The position numbers and the translations under genes are program-made. From contig CAJUHZ010000078.1 of assembly GCA_910585945.1 (NCBI GenBank), positions 1 through 5,560 on the forward strand: a stretch of 5,560 nucleotides of DNA, given 5' to 3'. Source of the stretch: an uncultured Bilophila sp. Its GTDB lineage: Bacteria; Desulfobacterota; Desulfovibrionia; Desulfovibrionales; Desulfovibrionaceae. The notes beneath the pieces are model-generated. The model saw only the letters and a program-made list of their open reading frames with translations, was not told the origin of the DNA and searched no databases. Positions 5,399 through 5,560 of the stretch are shown here, piece by piece. How positions within the stretch are numbered: the stretch's first letter is position 1; each line of letters opens with the position of its first letter.

Positions 5399-5560
5399 AT
5401 TTTATTTATTTTATATACAGTTCATCTCGGGTCTTCATTCATCTCTGAATAGGAGTCCCACGCCCCGCGATCAAAACCGCACATGATTGCGTAAAAAAAC
5501 ACATTCCTAGTGTCTAATTGCAAAAGTTTCGCGCATTATTTCTAAGTTGGCATCCCTTGA
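5399..5560. other. AT-rich intergenic region, no gene seen
   Basis: Apart from the repeats noted at 5421-5450, this stretch has no convincing coding sequence on either strand. Its base composition is much richer in A and T than the genes to its left. A TATAAA (5410-5415, minus strand) could be a -10 box but lacks a good -35 at 16-18 bases. TTGATC with TATTCA 17 bases downstream (about 5450-5472, minus strand) is another weak sigma-70 candidate. The next gene presumably lies beyond 5560. Confidence 0.5.
5421..5450. promoter_or_regulatory. Candidate upstream activator sites
   Basis: TTCATCTC occurs twice (5421-5428 and 5438-5445), with starts 17 bp apart. The distal copy overlaps a dyad, ATTCA (5437-5441) and TGAAT (5446-5450), with a 4-base spacer. 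Relative to the predicted start near 5357 these lie at about -64 to -93, a usual place for sigma-54 enhancer-binding proteins. An AT-rich stretch that could bend separates them from the promoter. Inferred from position and symmetry only. Confidence 0.35.

Noticed and set aside
5331..5450. A guanidine riboswitch in the ureohydrolase leader
   Set aside because: No paired stem-loops with ACGR loops (class II) and no conserved class I core were seen. The hairpin here has a CAG loop and no recognised aptamer.
4401..5486. A 361-codon plus-strand frame opposite the ureohydrolase
   Set aside because: The complementary strand encodes an intact enzyme with all six metal ligands, and the plus frame has no recognised motif.
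5411..5504. Three short minus-strand open frames (5439-5504, 5422-5442, 5411-5425) chained by ATGA overlaps, resembling leader peptides
   Set aside because: None has a properly spaced ribosome site, they are 4-21 codons long, and they lie upstream of the predicted sigma-54 start. They would matter only if an upstream promoter is shown to transcribe this region.
5547..5560. TTGGCAT on the plus strand as a possible second, divergent -24 box
   Set aside because: The bases expected to be the TT of the -12 element (5559-5560) are GA, and the rest lies outside the window.

Overview
All four genes in this window lie on the minus strand, so transcription runs from right to left. The window is GC-rich throughout, except for an AT-rich stretch at the right end (about 5384-5560). 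GC content, family composition and an apparent sigma-54 (-24/-12) promoter suggest a Gram-negative proteobacterium, perhaps a Desulfovibrio/Bilophila-type sulfate- or sulfite-reducing relative. That taxonomic guess is inference and is weak.

Right block (2936-5560): an upstream regulatory region feeds a two-gene operon. The first gene encodes a ureohydrolase (agmatinase-like, 316 aa) with all six Mn-binding residues. The second encodes a sodium:solute symporter (464 aa). They overlap by four bases (ATGA), which points to translational coupling and a shared job: import of a guanidino compound or amine and hydrolysis that releases urea. The transcript appears to end at an 11-bp-stem hairpin (2941-2971). 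The control region is dense. It holds a good match to a sigma-54 promoter, repeats at the right distance for an enhancer-binding activator, a separate dyad touching the -24 element, and a long inverted repeat whose proximal arm contains the Shine-Dalgarno sequence.

Left block (1-2922): a probable vegetative promoter (2894-2922) precedes a secreted or membrane-anchored Tim44-like domain protein (334 aa). A cardiolipin synthase-type phospholipase D protein (573 aa) follows after 49 bp. Mitochondrial Tim44 domains bind cardiolipin, so this pairing may be functional. The cardiolipin synthase has two unusual features: a disordered Ala/Gly/Pro/Ser-rich linker of about 84 residues between its two catalytic halves, and a terminator-like hairpin with a T5 tract inside its own coding sequence. 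GC-rich hairpins follow its stop codon at the left edge.

No RNA genes, insertion sequences, CRISPR arrays or phage genes were seen. The most interesting material is the control region of the ureohydrolase-symporter operon (5335-5450).
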